The position numbers and the translations under genes are program-made. A stretch of 64,000 bases of DNA from Beta vulgaris subsp. vulgaris (lineage: Eukaryota; Streptophyta; Magnoliopsida; Caryophyllales; Amaranthaceae). Below are positions 1-11,689 of the stretch, piece by piece. Below the pieces are notes generated by a model, which saw nothing but the letters and a program-made list of their open reading frames with translations, searched no databases and was not told the origin of the DNA. Every line of letters begins with the position of its first letter. The stretch's first letter is position 1. Location of the stretch: the NCBI RefSeq assembly GCF_026745355.1, contig NC_079206.1, forward strand, positions 42,083,036 through 42,147,035, in the 5' to 3' direction.

Positions 1-159
1 TATAGTATACACTGACTCACTATGATGAACATTTGTTCTATGGAGCATCTCACATTTGCTTTAGTGTTTTTGGTGTATGAGCTGGAAATTAAAATCCACA
101 AATCTCATTCCAGTTAATCAGGAGATTGATAAGAATGTTCATAAACTCATTAATAAAAC

Positions 160-640
160 TAAGCAAGCAAAGTTGTCTGCAGGGAGACCCTCCTAAAAGA
201 CACTTTCTCCACCATCCTCACCGCAACAAGAATCCCCTTTCCCACTAATTTCTCTTAAAATGGGTGACGAGGTTAAACCAACCATCAGAGACTAGGCACA
301 ACCATCTTCTAATAATGTGCCCACTCGGTTATGGTTGCCTACTATGCTGCAAAGTTTGAAATCAAATCTCAAAGCTGAACATGGTTCAAAATAATCAATT
401 TCTTGGGTTACCTTATGAAGACCGAAATTAGCACTTGCAGCGATTTTCACAATGTTGTGCTACTCATAAACAAGCTGGTGTTTTTGCTGAGGAGATTATA
501 ATGATTCTATTGGGATTTTCTCAGCGAGAAAAAGCTCTATTTTGGTGTAACAAGTTGTCTGCCTCCATCACCACATGGCAAAAATATCAAAAAAATTCCT
601 CATCAAATGGTACCCATATCAAAAGACCGTAGATATGCAT
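160..640 (+). pseudogene. Athila-like retrotransposon gag relic
   Basis: This is a fragment of a Ty3/gypsy capsid (gag) gene of Athila type. Reading across one stop, the translation shows the spaced pattern FLGLPYED..HLQRF, then a stretch ending ILLGFSQREKALFW, then KLSASITTW near 560-580. This matches the retrotransposon gag core of Athila elements (GLP.EDP..HL..F, followed by FPFSLRDKA..W and P.GSITTW). Both ends are missing: the N-terminal part fades out before 160, and copia sequence takes over after about 640. A stop interrupts the frame near 430. The assignment rests on motif spacing from family knowledge. It could also be a gag of another gypsy lineage. Confidence 0.55.
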
Positions 641-689
641 CATGAGATAGTGAATTTCACCCAAGATCCTGGAGAATCATTAGATGATG

Positions 690-1800
690 GTCCTAACTTG
701 TATATGGGGAATGATTCTATGGTAAAGGCTAAAGGCATAGGGTAAGTAGAATTGTTGTTAACCTCGGGAAAGACATTAACTCTCCGGGATGTTGTCTATG
801 TACCGGAAGTTAGGAAGAATCTTGTGTCGGGAGGTCTTTAAGATAAGTTTAGTTTTAAAGTTGTTTTTGAGTCGGATAAGTTTATTATTTCCAAGGGTGG
901 TAGTTATGTTGGAAAAGGTTTCTATTGTATGGGATGTTTAAATTTAGTATTAATAATAAAATTGATACTAGTTCTATTTACATACTTGATGTATTCTTCT
1001 CTATGGCACAATCGTTTATGTCATGTGAATTATCATAGATTATATGACATGTCTAAGTTGGGTTTAATACCTCTTTTCGATTTATTGTTAGAGTAAGTGT
1101 AAGACATGCATGCTAAATAAGATTACAAAGAATCCTTATCCTAATGTGACTAGACAAACGGTATTACTAGAATTGGTGCATAGTGACTTTTGTGACTTTC
1201 ATATATAGTTCACCTTCGTTGGGAAATAAAAATATATATCATAACTTTTATTGATGATTTTTCAAGGTTTTGTTACATATATTTATTATTTACTAAAGAT
1301 GAAGCAGTAGAAAAGTTTAAGACCTTTAAGACCGAAGTGGAACTTTAACTTAATGGAAAAGTTAAAAGACTTCGAACGGATATGAGTGTTGAATATTATA
1401 ATCCTAGTTATTTTAGTTTCATTGGGGTAATTCATGAAAACACCGCCCCATACTCACCTCAAAGTAATGGTATAGCGAAAAGGAAAAATAGGGTTCTAAA
1501 AGAAATGGTAAACACCATGCTTTCTACTTGGGGTCTTTAGGGTGATGCAATTTTAACTGCATATTATATATTAAATCGAGTTCCTAATCAAAGGAATAAG
1601 ACTACCCCTTATGAACTTTGGTGTAACAAAAAGCATAATCTCAATTACTTTAAGGTATGGGGTTATAAGGCAATTGTCAAATTGACAGAACCTAAAAGGA
1701 AAACTTTAGGTGAAAAAGGAATTGATTACATTTTTCTAGGCTATATGCGGTACATAGCAAAGCCTATAGGTTTTATGTCATTGAGCCCAATGATTTTGTC
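690..1800 (+). pseudogene. Copia-1 pre-integrase and integrase
   Basis: The broken reading frames encode the copia GAG-pre-integrase segment, with [19 protein letters not shown] at about 777-835 and LWHNRLCHVNYHRL at about 1000-1040. The latter carries the H..H half of the integrase zinc finger. The integrase core follows: FIDDFSRF..YIYLL near 1250-1290, RTDMSVEY near 1375-1400, then PYSPQSNGIAKRKNR and TPYELW. The core motif normally ending in E (NGVAER) reads NGIAKR here, so the third catalytic residue appears lost. Several stops and a frameshift are present. It would have inserted copia cDNA into chromosomes. Confidence 0.75.
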
Positions 1801-1812
1801 TATATCCATTCC

Positions 1813-3190
1813 ATGATAGAGTCAATGGATGCAATATTTGATGAGACTCGATTCTCATGGATTCCAAGACCAAAGGACATGATACCTAGTACTAGTTCCA
1901 ATGTTGTGGATGACATTAATAATGATCATGATACTACAACACCGGAAATTAGGAAAAGTAAAAGAATTAGAAAAGATAAATCTTTTGGACCGAATTTTCA
2001 ATTATATTTAGTTCAAGGGTCAAGGGAGTCAATTTTGACTCAAATTTCATATTGTTACGGTATGGAGGAGGACCCTAGGACCTTTGATGAGGCTATGAAG
2101 TCTCATGATTCTGCTTTTTCTGAAAAAAGGCAGTGAATGATGAAATAGATTCAATAATGGGAAATCATACTTGGATTTTAGCTAATTTACCTCCCGGTTG
2201 CAAACCACTAGGTTGTAAATGGATTTTCGTAAGGAAAAGGAAAATCGATGGAACCATACTAAAACATAAGGCCTGGTTAGTGGTCCAAGGTTTTAGGCAA
2301 AGATATGGTGTCGATTTTTTGACACTTATGCTCCGGTAGCTAGAATAGCTACCATTAGATTTTTGATAGCATTAGTTGCGAATCATGGTCTAGTAATTCA
2401 CCAAATGGATGTAAAAACTACTTTCCTTAATGGTGAATTTGAGTATGAAGTGTACATGAATCAACCTGAAGGGTTTGTAGTCAAAGGTCAAGATACTAAG
2501 GTTTTCAAATTAGTTAGATCTTTATATGGTCTTAAACAAGCACCTAAGCAATGGCATCAAAAATTTGATGAGGTTATTTATTCTAGTGGGTTGAAAATAA
2601 ATCAGTCCGATAATTGTGTATATAACAAATTTGATAATAAAGCTAAAGGAGTTATAATTTGCTTATATGTTGATGATATGCTTATTTTTGGGACTGATGT
2701 GGAACAAGTGAAAAAGACCAATGTCTTTCTCTCTTCTTTCTCCATGAAAGATTTCGGTGAAGCGGATGTTATTCTAGGTATTAGAATAATGAGAGGTAAA
2801 GGGTCAATTTCTTTATCACAATCTCATTACACCGAGAAAGTGATCAAGAGGTTTAATAAGTCGAATTTGGCTCATTTTGCTACTCACATGGATCCTAGTA
2901 TTCACTTGGTTCTGAGTAGTGGTACTCCTATTTCACAACTGGAGTATGCAAGCTTAATTGAAAGCTTGATGTATGCTATGACTAGCGCTCGGCCGGATAT
3001 AGCTTTTGCTATTGGCAAGCTCAGTAGGTATACTAGTAATCCTAGTATGTTGCATTGGAAAAGAAGAGGTGCTTGGTATTTGAATAAAACCTTGGATTAT
3101 GTCATAACTTACAAAAGAGAACCCCTAGAAGGTTACTCATATGCTAGTTGGATTTCCAATAAGGAAGATTATTCATCCACTAGTGGATGA
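1813..3190 (+). pseudogene. Copia-1 reverse transcriptase
   Basis: This is copia-type reverse transcriptase in three frame segments, with breaks near 2136 and 2339. The segment 1813-2136 is the connector before RT and contains KSKRIRKDKSFGP. Next comes W.LANLPPGCKPLGCKWIF, the classic copia RT start. Segment 2363-3190 carries [42 protein letters not shown] and the catalytic YVDDMLIFG at about 2668-2694, then MTSARPDIAFA. The catalytic YVDD is intact although the frame is not. The RNase H follows directly after a stop at 3190. Confidence 0.88.
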
Positions 3191-3626
3191 GTGTTTCTTC
3201 TTAGAGGAGGTGCTATTTCATGGGCATCTAAGAAGCAAACATGTATAACATATTCCACTATGGCATCGGAATTCATTGCATTGACATCGTGTTGCCAAGA
3301 AGCGGAATGGCTAAGGAATGTGTTGAGTGAGGTTGACTTATGGGTCAAACCTATGTCACCTCTTGCTATTCATTATGATAGTGCATCAACCATAGCTAAA
3401 TTATAGTGAAGTCTACAATGGCAAGTCAAGGCATATTGGAGTTAGACACAGCTATGTGCGGGAAATGATAAGGAATAGTTGTATAACTATTAATTTTGTT
3501 CGGTCTAGTTTGAACTTGGCGAATACGTTTACTAAACCGTTGTCAAGAGAACTAGTGAACAAAATGAACAATCAGATGGGTCTTAAGCCTATTGAACAAC
3601 CTATGGTGAAGGAAAACTCTATTTGA
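3191..3626 (+). pseudogene. Copia-1 RNase H, end of pol
   Basis: RNase H continues directly from RT after a TGA at 3188-3190. It shows GGAISWASKKQTCITYSTMASEF, in which YSTMASEF is the copia version of LSTTEAEY, and later the pattern H.DSAS. A stop and frameshift at about 3404 are followed by HIGVRHSYVRE and the usual C-terminal LANTFTKPLSRE at about 3515-3550. The frame closes with TGA at 3624-3626. It would have degraded the RNA strand during reverse transcription. Non-functional as it stands. Confidence 0.8.
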
Positions 3627-4130
3627 CGTCTAATACAACATTCGTTCTCAAATTCAATGGGGATAGTACTTCTCTAGAAGGTTGGGAGCACTTGTTTAAT
3701 ACATCACGAGGTTAGTGTTTGTTGCTACAATGTTCGGAGGTTGAATTTATTCTTAATAAATCTTTGATAAAATGCTCAATTGTAGGAGCATGTTCGTAAA
3801 GATTTACCTATATAAGCTAGAGGTTTGGCCACTTCGCCAAGTCTAAGGCTTGACTTGGAACACTTAGGAATGGATATGGACACCAAGGCTTCATAGGTGT
3901 CGGAGGTTAAAAACTTAGTTTATGTTTATGTGTATTTTTATCTTCAATAATTTGTGGTGGTTATATGATTCAAAGCTTTGTCTATCATTAAGATCGAAAT
4001 TATTGTAAAATTACTTTTACTAAGTGGAAATTCAATCGTAAGATATTTCCATGATGCATGAGCATGTTTTGTTTGTGATTCATAACAAGTTGAAAACTTT
4101 TCAACATTACCCTATAAATGGGAGGAGGAT
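3627..4130 (+). other. Copia-1 3' untranslated region and polypurine tract
   Basis: This stretch lies between the end of pol and the 3' LTR and has no coding potential. It ends in a purine-rich tract at about 4117-4130 (AATGGGAGGAGGAT) directly before TGTTGGAACC. That is the expected polypurine tract and LTR-start arrangement. Confidence 0.65.
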
Positions 4131-4722
4131 TGTTGGAACCTTTATAGTTTAATGGGTTTTCATGCTCATATGATCATATACTAGAAGAGGAGGAGGTCTA
4201 ATATGTTAAGATTAGAGTACGCAAAAACCACAAATGCACGTGGAAAAACCAAGCAAAACAGAAGGTTGGTCGCGGTTTGCGACCTATGCTTTGTCGCGAC
4301 TCGCGATATGTATCGCCACTCGCGACGGGTGTTCCAATTAAAGGGGGAGGGGGGTTATGAAAATAACAACTCTAATCTATGAAGGTAGTATATATATATA
4401 ACCTTTGCGATTCTTATGAGGGGATAGAGAAAAAATCAGTTTTCATATTCTAATCTACTTGCTTTGCTTGAGAGAAACTTTGCTAATCTCTCTTGAGTGT
4501 TCTTCACAAACTCTAAACACATAGTTTTTGTTGATTCACTTATAAGATCATCTAGTGAATTGTTCTCTCCATTGTATCTCATTAGTTGTTTCGTATTAAT
4601 CCGGTGATCCTAGAGGGGAGAAATTAAACTAATAGGAAAGCGTAGTTTCCGTGTCTTGGAGTGGTATATCCGGTTCTCTTGTGGATCATACGTAACAGAA
4701 TTTTTGTTGTTGTATAGCACAT
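4131..4722 (+). repeat. Copia-1 3' LTR
   Basis: It starts TGTTGGAACC directly after a polypurine tract. It carries a TATA-like run at 4390-4401 and CT-rich transcribed sequence after it. Upstream of the TATA run are GC-rich words: a GGTCGC/GCGACC hairpin at 4268-4284 and the palindrome GTCGCGAC at 4293-4300. The right end near 4720 is a guess, because only one LTR copy is in the window. Confidence 0.6.
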
Positions 4723-4885
4723 TGTTTATCTTTTGTGGTCTCTGAAATCTCAAAATGAGAACCCTGTATTTTGTTGGGTAAGACTCTAACTTATATTAAT
4801 AACGCATTACCTTATCTCTTTAATATTTGAAGATTATCTTTATTCTCCAAAAAATATTAGAAGTTGGAGAAGCCAATTCTGTTAG
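4723..4885. other. AT-rich flank of the Tat-1 insertion
   Basis: Nothing recognisable. It lies between the presumed end of the Copia-1 LTR and the Tat-1 element. The last five bases (GTTAG, 4881-4885) are the left target-site duplication of Tat-1. Confidence 0.5.
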
Positions 4886-4972
4886 TGTTCCGGTATGGGA
4901 CAAGCTTTTAGGGTACAAACCAGTATGCCTCGTAGTCAGTTGAACCAATTTAAGTTCCTGCAAGAAAGAAGA
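4886..4972 (-). repeat. Tat-1 left LTR, outer piece
   Basis: It matches 26705-26793 of the right LTR nearly base for base. It starts TGTTCCGG (plus strand) after the GTTAG duplication and is cut by Tekay-1 at 4973. The last five bases GAAGA (4968-4972) are the left target duplication of Tekay-1. The right copy is GAACA at 15649-15653, one base different. Confidence 0.9.
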
Positions 4973-7115
4973 TGTAATACCCCGTATTTTTAGGCATTTA
5001 TTGAGATTATTTAAAACAATTTTAAATTTTATCTTCAAAACTCATTTTAAACTATTTTAAAAACACATTGGAGGGAATCATTTGGAGGAAATATAGTTTG
5101 AATTTTAAAGGTTATTTTAGTAATTTTAATAATAGCTGCTCTTGTCATTATCTTATTTATTTAATTAGTTATTTAAACAAATATTTGATAAATAATTTTA
5201 TAAAATCCAAAATTCATTTTTGGGTAATAAAATTAGATTATACATTTAGTATGTAATTTTCGGATTTTTTATAATGTTGTTTTGAAAAATCGATTCTTTT
5301 AAATAAAACCAAAACTTTAAATATTTAAAATATTTTGTTAAATCTTATAAAATCAGATTTTTATGAGATTTATATTGAGTTAGAAAGTATGGGATTTTAA
5401 TTGATTTGGGAAGATTTAACAATCTCTTTAAAATCAAACAAAATTGATTTTAGGAAAGAATTTTTACAATTAGGGAAGAGTTTTTTAAAAAAAAAAATGA
5501 AAAAAAATTTTTGCTGATTCACAGCTGCTGCAGGCAGCTTTGTAATGTTGCAAATTTTTTTTTAAATTCTTTTGCCTAATTTTAATAATTTAGGAAAGTT
5601 TTACCTCTTTTTACCCTAGTTTACACTATAAATACCCTTTAATCCTTCACTTTCTCTTCACCAAAAAAATATTGAGAGTTCCTTATAAAGTTTTCCCTAA
5701 AGTGAGTGGTCTCTTTGAGTAGTTTTAGTTTTTCACCGAGGAGTTTTAGCGGGAGGTTTTGTAAGTACTCTATTTTTTTAAAAGTTGTTTTAATTCCTAG
5801 TTTTTGATCTTTTTGAGTTTTATAAAACATGTTTTAATTGTTTGAGCATGAATCATGTCTATAATTAGTTAGTTTAGCATAATTTTCTTTTAGAGTTCAT
5901 ATATTGTTCATCGTTTTGATTAGAACTAGTTTATAATTAATAGGAGGATTTCGTTCGTGAACATTCCCTTACTAGTTGATTTTCTTGTTTCGTGAATTAT
6001 CAAGGTACGTTTACGTGGCTTGATCTTTAATTATTATGTATACATTAGTTATGTGTGTTTTAGTATAAATTATATGAATTGGTATATGCAATTGGTTTAA
6101 TCAAACCTTCTTATCATTTAGGCTAGATAAAATTAAAGCTTGTATTTTCTCTTGCTTTGTTGACTCGTAGATATGCTAAACCAACCAAATATTGTTTTGT
6201 TTGTTTTATAAAAGTAAATAAAAAAATCAGTTTGCATGTATAATCCATTTTTTTTTTATGAAGGAATCCACTTTTGCAAATCAGTGGCTTTGAGTAACTC
6301 AAAAATATTAGCATGAGTTTTAGTTTTAAAAGTTTAAATTATCTTTTTTTTAATTCCCTATAATTAAGTTTGTTTATCATAATTCTTTATTTGAATTAAA
6401 GGAAAGGTTTACCCCTATGTTATTCTTATTACAATTACCACTTGGCTTTGTTCAAGAAGGGTTCTTCCAAGTCCACTAGTTGGCATAAGGTTACTCCAAT
6501 GTCTTTGTATTCATAAAGGATACTACTTGGGGGTGTGCACACTTAGGATCCGCGGATCAAGGAAAGGGGTTTAAGTTAAGTTCTTATATTATTATTTTCC
6601 ACTTTTAATGGAATTATTAAAGGAGATATATTCTTTGGTGTTAACGTGAATTTAATAATGGATTGATCTTATCTTTTGTTATCACTAGAATTGTGAAATA
6701 AAGCATGTTTATGAAAGTATGTGAATTATATATTTACAAGTTTACAAGTCTTGCACGTAATTGTACTCAGTATTTCAACTGACTCGTATTTCCTATTTGT
6801 TTTGGCTTTGCCCTACTTTCCTTACGGGAGTAGTTTGCAGGCTATTGATGATTCATGATGCATGGGAGGAACCTTTTGGGATCATTAGAACTAGATCACT
6901 ATTTTAGTAGTCTTTAGACTTTTCTATTAGTATTGTGGTTTTTGGATAATAATATTATTTTTATAAATAAAGTTAGAAGTTTCCGCTGCATATTTTGTGT
7001 ATCAAGTTATAGTATTGCCAAAATATATTTATATTTGGTGGTAATACCCTTAAGTTTCTCCAAGTATTTTACGAAAGTATAAGTTTTTAAAGTGGAGAAA
7101 TTTGGGGGTGTTACA
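4973..7115 (+). repeat. Tekay-1 5' LTR
   Basis: 2143 bp, starting TGTAATACCCCG and ending GGGGGTGTTACA, the usual termini of Tekay-type LTRs. A TATA box (TATAAATA) lies at 5627-5634. A perfect 12-bp palindrome, GATCCGCGGATC, lies at 6547-6558 and recurs in the 3' LTR. It is AT-rich throughout, and small open frames inside it are chance. Confidence 0.93.
5627..5634 (+). promoter_or_regulatory. Tekay-1 LTR TATA box
   Basis: TATAAATA within CACTATAAATACCC. The 3' LTR has the same site expanded to CACTATATATAAATACCC near 13819, so it is conserved between copies. Confidence 0.65.
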
Positions 7116-7117
7116 AA

Positions 7118-7136
7118 GTGTATCAGTTTAAAAGCT
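7118..7136 (+). other. Tekay-1 primer-binding site (degenerate)
   Basis: The sequence just inside the 5' LTR reads TGTATCAG followed by diverged bases. It resembles the TGGTATCAGAGC complement of the initiator methionine tRNA 3' end used by many plant elements. The match is imperfect. Confidence 0.5.
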
Positions 7137-7576
7137 AGGGATATGAAACTGGAATCTAAAATTAATGGGTAGACTTAAGGATGGGCATATAGGTTAGAGA
7201 GTTTCGCATTCTTTTCATATTTATATTATTTATGCATAAAAATCTATTTTATTATTTGAGGAAAAACGATTGATTTGGATAAGTTGGGTTGTCAATGCTT
7301 CTGGCAAGGAAAGGCTTGGGCTCTCACCAACGTTGCGTGTAACCAACCCTTTCCTGGGAAATTCATTGGCCCGACTATTCTTTGCATGAATCAAGTACTC
7401 ATTATAAAATATATTTGGAAAAACAAAAGGTTGTAAAAATAATTTTGGCAAGAAAAGTTTTAGCATTTTATGTGCATAAGTAGAATAAGATGATAGACTT
7501 TGATTTTTTTTTTTCGAGTACCTAAATAGTAGGCCGATTTTTATCAAGTTGCATTATTATTTGTTGGACTATTCTT

Positions 7577-8265
7577 TTGTGGAAAAAGGAGAAAGAAATT
7601 GCGTTATGCAACTTTATTTGGTTAACTATTTACAAATTAAATGCTTACTTGTTAAATTTTAAATTTCAGATGCTTGAGTTTGTAAGGGATACTTACTATG
7701 ATGCCGCCTATTTTAAGAGGCATTATCACACTATAGCATTCTTTATTCAAGGAATTCATCTTTATGCCAAGTTCTTAGTTTCACAAGGAAGAAGAGAAAT
7801 GAGGACTGACCCTTGGAAAATTCTTCAACTCTTATTCACTTACCTAGAATTCCAAAGTATGAAAATCTTTTTAGGAAATATGAGGATGTACTATTGAATG
7901 AAAATGAGTGGAATAAGCATGAACACGTGCATGAAGGGGTATGGATAGCTGATATGTTGACATTTGTGGGAGACTTATACTATGCAGAGAAGACATGGGA
8001 AAGGAACTTAGAGTCTACATCTAATGCTACCATAGAAATTCGATAGCTGATTCGCTTATGTCTGAAGCCTCATCATCTCATCATTTATACCACATCTGTT
8101 CGCTCTACAAGTCCAGAATATACACCTACAACTCCTAAAGATAACACTTCAAAGGCACGATCCAACCCTCTTAAAGAAGTGCCACCGAGTCCTGAATACT
8201 CACCCATGTCGTCGGCCGCCTATGAAAGAGAATTTGGAGGGAGGGAGTCTTACCTATGATTTATT
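7577..8265 (+). pseudogene. Unrecognised leader ORF before gag in Tekay-1
   Basis: About 1.3 kb separates the primer site from gag, which is long for this element type, and it contains a plausible broken coding region. One frame gives MLEFVRDTYYDAAYFKRHY from about 7670 on. After a frameshift near 7815 the next frame gives IPKYENLFRKYEDVLLNE and VWIADMLTFVGDLYYAEKTW. After a stop at 8046 it continues to PSPEYSPMSSAAYERE near 8230. The ATG at 7670 is directly preceded by a pyrimidine/AG sequence (AATTTCAG) that looks like a splice acceptor. I do not recognise the protein. It could be a leader ORF of this family or a captured host fragment. Confidence 0.4.
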
Positions 8266-8481
8266 ATGAATAGGATCTTCATGTTAGGCTTAAATAATTG
8301 TCAGTAGTTGACAAGTTAATGTAGTAACTTTATGGGGTTATTATTACTATTATCATTTTTGTGTTGCTTTCGAATAAAGAAACCATGTATGCAATTTGAT
8401 TATTATTAATGAGATGGTTTACCTGTTATCTGTTCATTATATGTTCGTTTAGTTAAGATCTATTGTTCTCCACTCAGGAAG

Positions 8482-9460
8482 ATGTCTCAAAGGCATAGGG
8501 GTGGAAATAGTGCCAAATTGAATTCTGCTTTGAAAAAGTTGACTGAAATAGCAGCTGCCTTATCCCAAGCTGCAAATGCCCCACCCCGAAGTCCAATGAA
8601 TTAGATGCATTTGGAGAAGTATTTAAGAGGGTGTCTGCTTCAAAACCCCTTACTACAACGGGAAAGAGGACCCAGCTAGTCTTGAAAACTGAATTAGGGA
8701 ATTTGACAAGCTTTTTGATGCCATCAACTGCCCGGAAGAGCTTAAGCTGAATAACGCAGTGTATTATCTGAAGGAGGAAGCAGATCTTTGGTGGAGCCAA
8801 AGGAAAAATGATTTGATGACTGAGCGCAATTTTGGGTGGAACGAGTTGAAAGAAGCCTTAAGAACCAAGTTTTACCCTACCCACTTAAGAAAGCAGAAAA
8901 GTATGGAGTTCATTAACCTTAGGATGGGGGCCATGTCCATTTCAGAATACTACAGTAAGTTCATAGAGCTAATGAGATTTGCACCTGAAGTAGTACCCAC
9001 TGAGGCTCTTAAGGCTCAAAGATTTGAGCAAGGCTTGACCCTATCTTTGCAAGGAAAGCTCGGAGGAGCCACCTTTAGCACCCTTGATGAGGTTTATGGG
9101 AGAGCTGCCCACTTGTATGGGATTAGAGGGAAGGAACTAGAGGGAAACTCTTCAGGAGAAAAGAGGAAAGGGAATGGCAACTACCCGAACAGGGGAATGA
9201 GAAAAAGTTTAAGGGAGGAAGCGAAAGAAGAGATGGAAGAAACCTTGGGGCTAGGACCAATGATCAGACTTCAAGGAATCAATCAGGCGGAGAGGGCCCA
9301 AAAGGGTGTTCCATTGTAAGAAGTGTAATAAGAACCACCCAGGAAAAGATGTGAAGGGAAGCCAGTGACTTGTAGGTATTGCCAAAAGCTAGGTCATCGT
9401 GAGTATGAATGTTACTGGAAATCTGAAGGAAAACCACCTATTCCTGCCCGGATAACAAGA
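8482..9460 (+). pseudogene. Tekay-1 gag
   Basis: ATG at 8482 opens MSQRHRGGNSAKLN, followed by frameshifts. The capsid core is readable at 8759-9319: YLKEEADLWWSQRK, FYPTHLRKQKSMEFINL and MSISEYYSKFIELMRFAP, matching the retrotransposon gag family of chromoviruses. A basic glycine-rich stretch follows. A CCHC zinc knuckle (C-x2-C-x4-H-x4-C, CRYCQKLGHREYEC) lies at 9371-9412. It would package element RNA into cytoplasmic particles. At least two frameshifts and a stop disrupt it. Confidence 0.8.
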
Positions 9461-9589
9461 CCATAGCTTCTAACCCGTCAAACCCTACTCAACAATCTGG
9501 GAGTGCTAAGCCAGGAAACGGAATGGAAATAGTCAGACCAAGGGGCGCATCTTTGCAATAAATGGTCGTGAGGCCGAGGCCACATCTGA

Positions 9590-10148
9590 TGTGATAGCTG
9601 GTACTTTTTCTATTAATTTATGCCTGTTAAAGTTCTATTTGATTCAGGAGCATCACATTCATTCATGACTAGGACCCTAGGTGAACTCTAGGACTAGTCA
9701 GTCCAAATACATTTCTGTCAGTTTTGCATTACCATCAGGAGAAGAATTGCATTGTTCTAAGTTGTATAGGCAGGTACCTCTACTTATAGCAGGAATAGAA
9801 TTCCCGTCTGACTTGATTGAGTATGAGATGAAAGACCTAGATGTCATCCTTGGGATGGATTGGCTTGGAAAATATAAGGGTCATATCAATTGTGAGGCTC
9901 AAAAAGTAATTTTAACCGGACCAAACAAGGTTAGGGTGACTTACAGGAGGGAAGGGAAACAAAAGGGCCTACGGATAATTTCTGCCTTGCAACTACAGTC
10001 TTGTATAAAGAAAGGGTACCCATTGTTTATGTGTAGTGTTCAAGAAATAATGGAAGAGGTTGAACCTAGCAAGGTACCAGTGGTGAGTGAGTTTCCAGAT
10101 GTTTTTCCTGACGAGATTCCAGGAATGCCAGCCAGTGAGAGATCTTGA
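9590..10148 (+). pseudogene. Tekay-1 aspartic protease
   Basis: The catalytic segment VLFDSGASHSFMT (DSG triad) lies at about 9633-9669 in one frame. The rest, with a C-terminal hallmark LDVILGMDWLGKY, is in another frame at 9681-10148. A frameshift therefore separates the active site from the body. The protease would cleave the gag-pol polyprotein. The end overlaps the start of the RT frame near 10087. Confidence 0.82.
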
Positions 10149-10915
10149 TTTCACCATAGACTTAGTGCCCGGAACAGGACCAATCTCTAAGGCCCCATAC
10201 CGAATGGCACCTGCAGAAATGAAGGAACTAAAAGTCCAACTGGATGAGCTGTTGGAGAAAGGCTACATCAGGCCAAGCTCTTCACCATGGGGTGCACCAG
10301 TACTGTTTGTGAAAAAGAAAGATGGGAGTTTGAGGCTATGCATTGACTATCGGGAACTAAATAGTGTAACTATCAAGAACAAATACCCACTTCCGAGAAT
10401 AGATGATCTGTTTACCAACTCAAGGGGCTGGAATCTTTTTCTAAAATAGACCTGAGGTCTGGTTATCATCAATTAAGGATTGCGGAGAATGATATCGCAA
10501 GGACACCTTTAGGACTCGCTATGGACATTATGAGTTCACGGTGATGCCTTTTGGTTTGACTAATGCACCTGCAGTTTTCATGGATTTGATGCATAGAACT
10601 TTCAGAACGTTCTTGGATAAATTTGTTGTTGTTTTCATCGACGACATTCTGGTTTACTCTAAGGATAGGGAGGCACATGAGGAGCATTTAAGACAAGTTT
10701 TGTCAAAGTTGAGAGAGCATCAGTTATATGCCAAGCTTTCTAAATGTGAGTTTTGGTTGGAGGAAGTTGCATTTTTGGGCCATGTGATCTCGAAAGAGGG
10801 TGTTTCAGTGGATCCCGCTAAGATTCGAGCTGTTACTGAATGGCCTACTCCGAAGAGTGTATCTGATATAAGGAGTTTCTTGGGATTGGCCGGATATTAC
10901 GAAGATTTGTGAAGG
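10087..10915 (+). pseudogene. Tekay-1 reverse transcriptase
   Basis: Gypsy RT in two frame pieces. The first (10087-10449) has [39 protein letters not shown] and [12 protein letters not shown]. The second (10541-10912) has [16 protein letters not shown], the catalytic [10 protein letters not shown] at about 10634-10663, and [16 protein letters not shown] frameshift near 10440-10540 joins the two and another ends the second. The catalytic aspartates are intact. Confidence 0.9.
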
Positions 10916-11640
10916 ACTTCTCTAGGATTTCAAGGCCTATGACTAACTTGATGAAAAAGGAGTGTAAATTTATTTGGAGTTCAGAGTGTGAGGAGGCATT
11001 TCAGAACTTGAAGAACAGTTAACTTCAGACCGTTTTAGCATTGCCAGATGAAGGTCAACAATATGAGGTTTATAGTGATGCATCGAAATATGGCTTAGGG
11101 TGTGTACTGATGCAAAATCGAAAGGTGATTGCTTATGCTTCGAGGCAATTGAAACCTTATGAGGTGAATTATCCAACTCATGATTTAGAATTAGCTGCCA
11201 TTGTGTTCGCCTTGAAGATTTGGAGACACTATTTATATGGAGTAACTTGTAAGATTTATACAGATCATAAGAGCTTGAAGTACATATTTACTCAAAAGGA
11301 GTTGAACATGAGGCAAAGGAGATGGTTAGAACTCATTAAGGATTATGACTTGGATATCCAGTATCATGAAGGGAAGGCTAACGTTGTGGCTGATGCTTTG
11401 AGTAGGAAGACTAGTCATTCGATTAATGCAATAATATTGCCAGATCAGTTATGTATGGAGTTTCAGAAGATGAACTTGGAAGTCATGGAGCTAGGAAGCG
11501 TAGAAGAACTACTAGGTGCCATAGCGATCCAACCTTCTATTCTTGATGAGATCAGGGAAAGTCAAGCTGGGGTGATAAATTGGAGAAAATTAAGAAGAAA
11601 TTCAAGAGGGCCAAGCACTAGACTTCAAAATATTTGATGA
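10916..11640 (+). pseudogene. Tekay-1 RNase H and connector
   Basis: After the RT thumb (SRPMTNLMKKE) the RNase H reads [15 protein letters not shown] (first D), [22 protein letters not shown] (E) and [14 protein letters not shown] (D), then the closing [10 protein letters not shown] at about 11380-11408. All three acidic residues are visible. The frame 11041-11637 is open. It runs on into the spacer before integrase and ends in a frameshift. Confidence 0.88.
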
Positions 11641-11689
11641 TGGAGTGTGAGATTCAAAGGAAGATGGTGTGTGCCTCAGAATCAAGGGG

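Larger units (their letters stand above)
690..4722 (+). mobile_element. Copia-1, 5'-truncated Ty1/copia retrotransposon
   Basis: Domain order along the plus strand is pre-integrase, integrase, reverse transcriptase, RNase H, polypurine tract, 3' LTR, which is the Ty1/copia order. No 5' LTR, primer-binding site or gag of this element is seen. The left end joins an Athila-like gag remnant at about 640-690. Many frameshifts and stops mark it as old and dead. The right end of the 3' LTR is uncertain (about 4720), because no second LTR is available for comparison. Confidence 0.8.

Noticed and set aside
5068..6314. Short open frames in the Tekay-1 5' LTR
   Set aside because: They lie in LTR sequence, are not preserved between the two LTR copies and are AT-rich chance frames.
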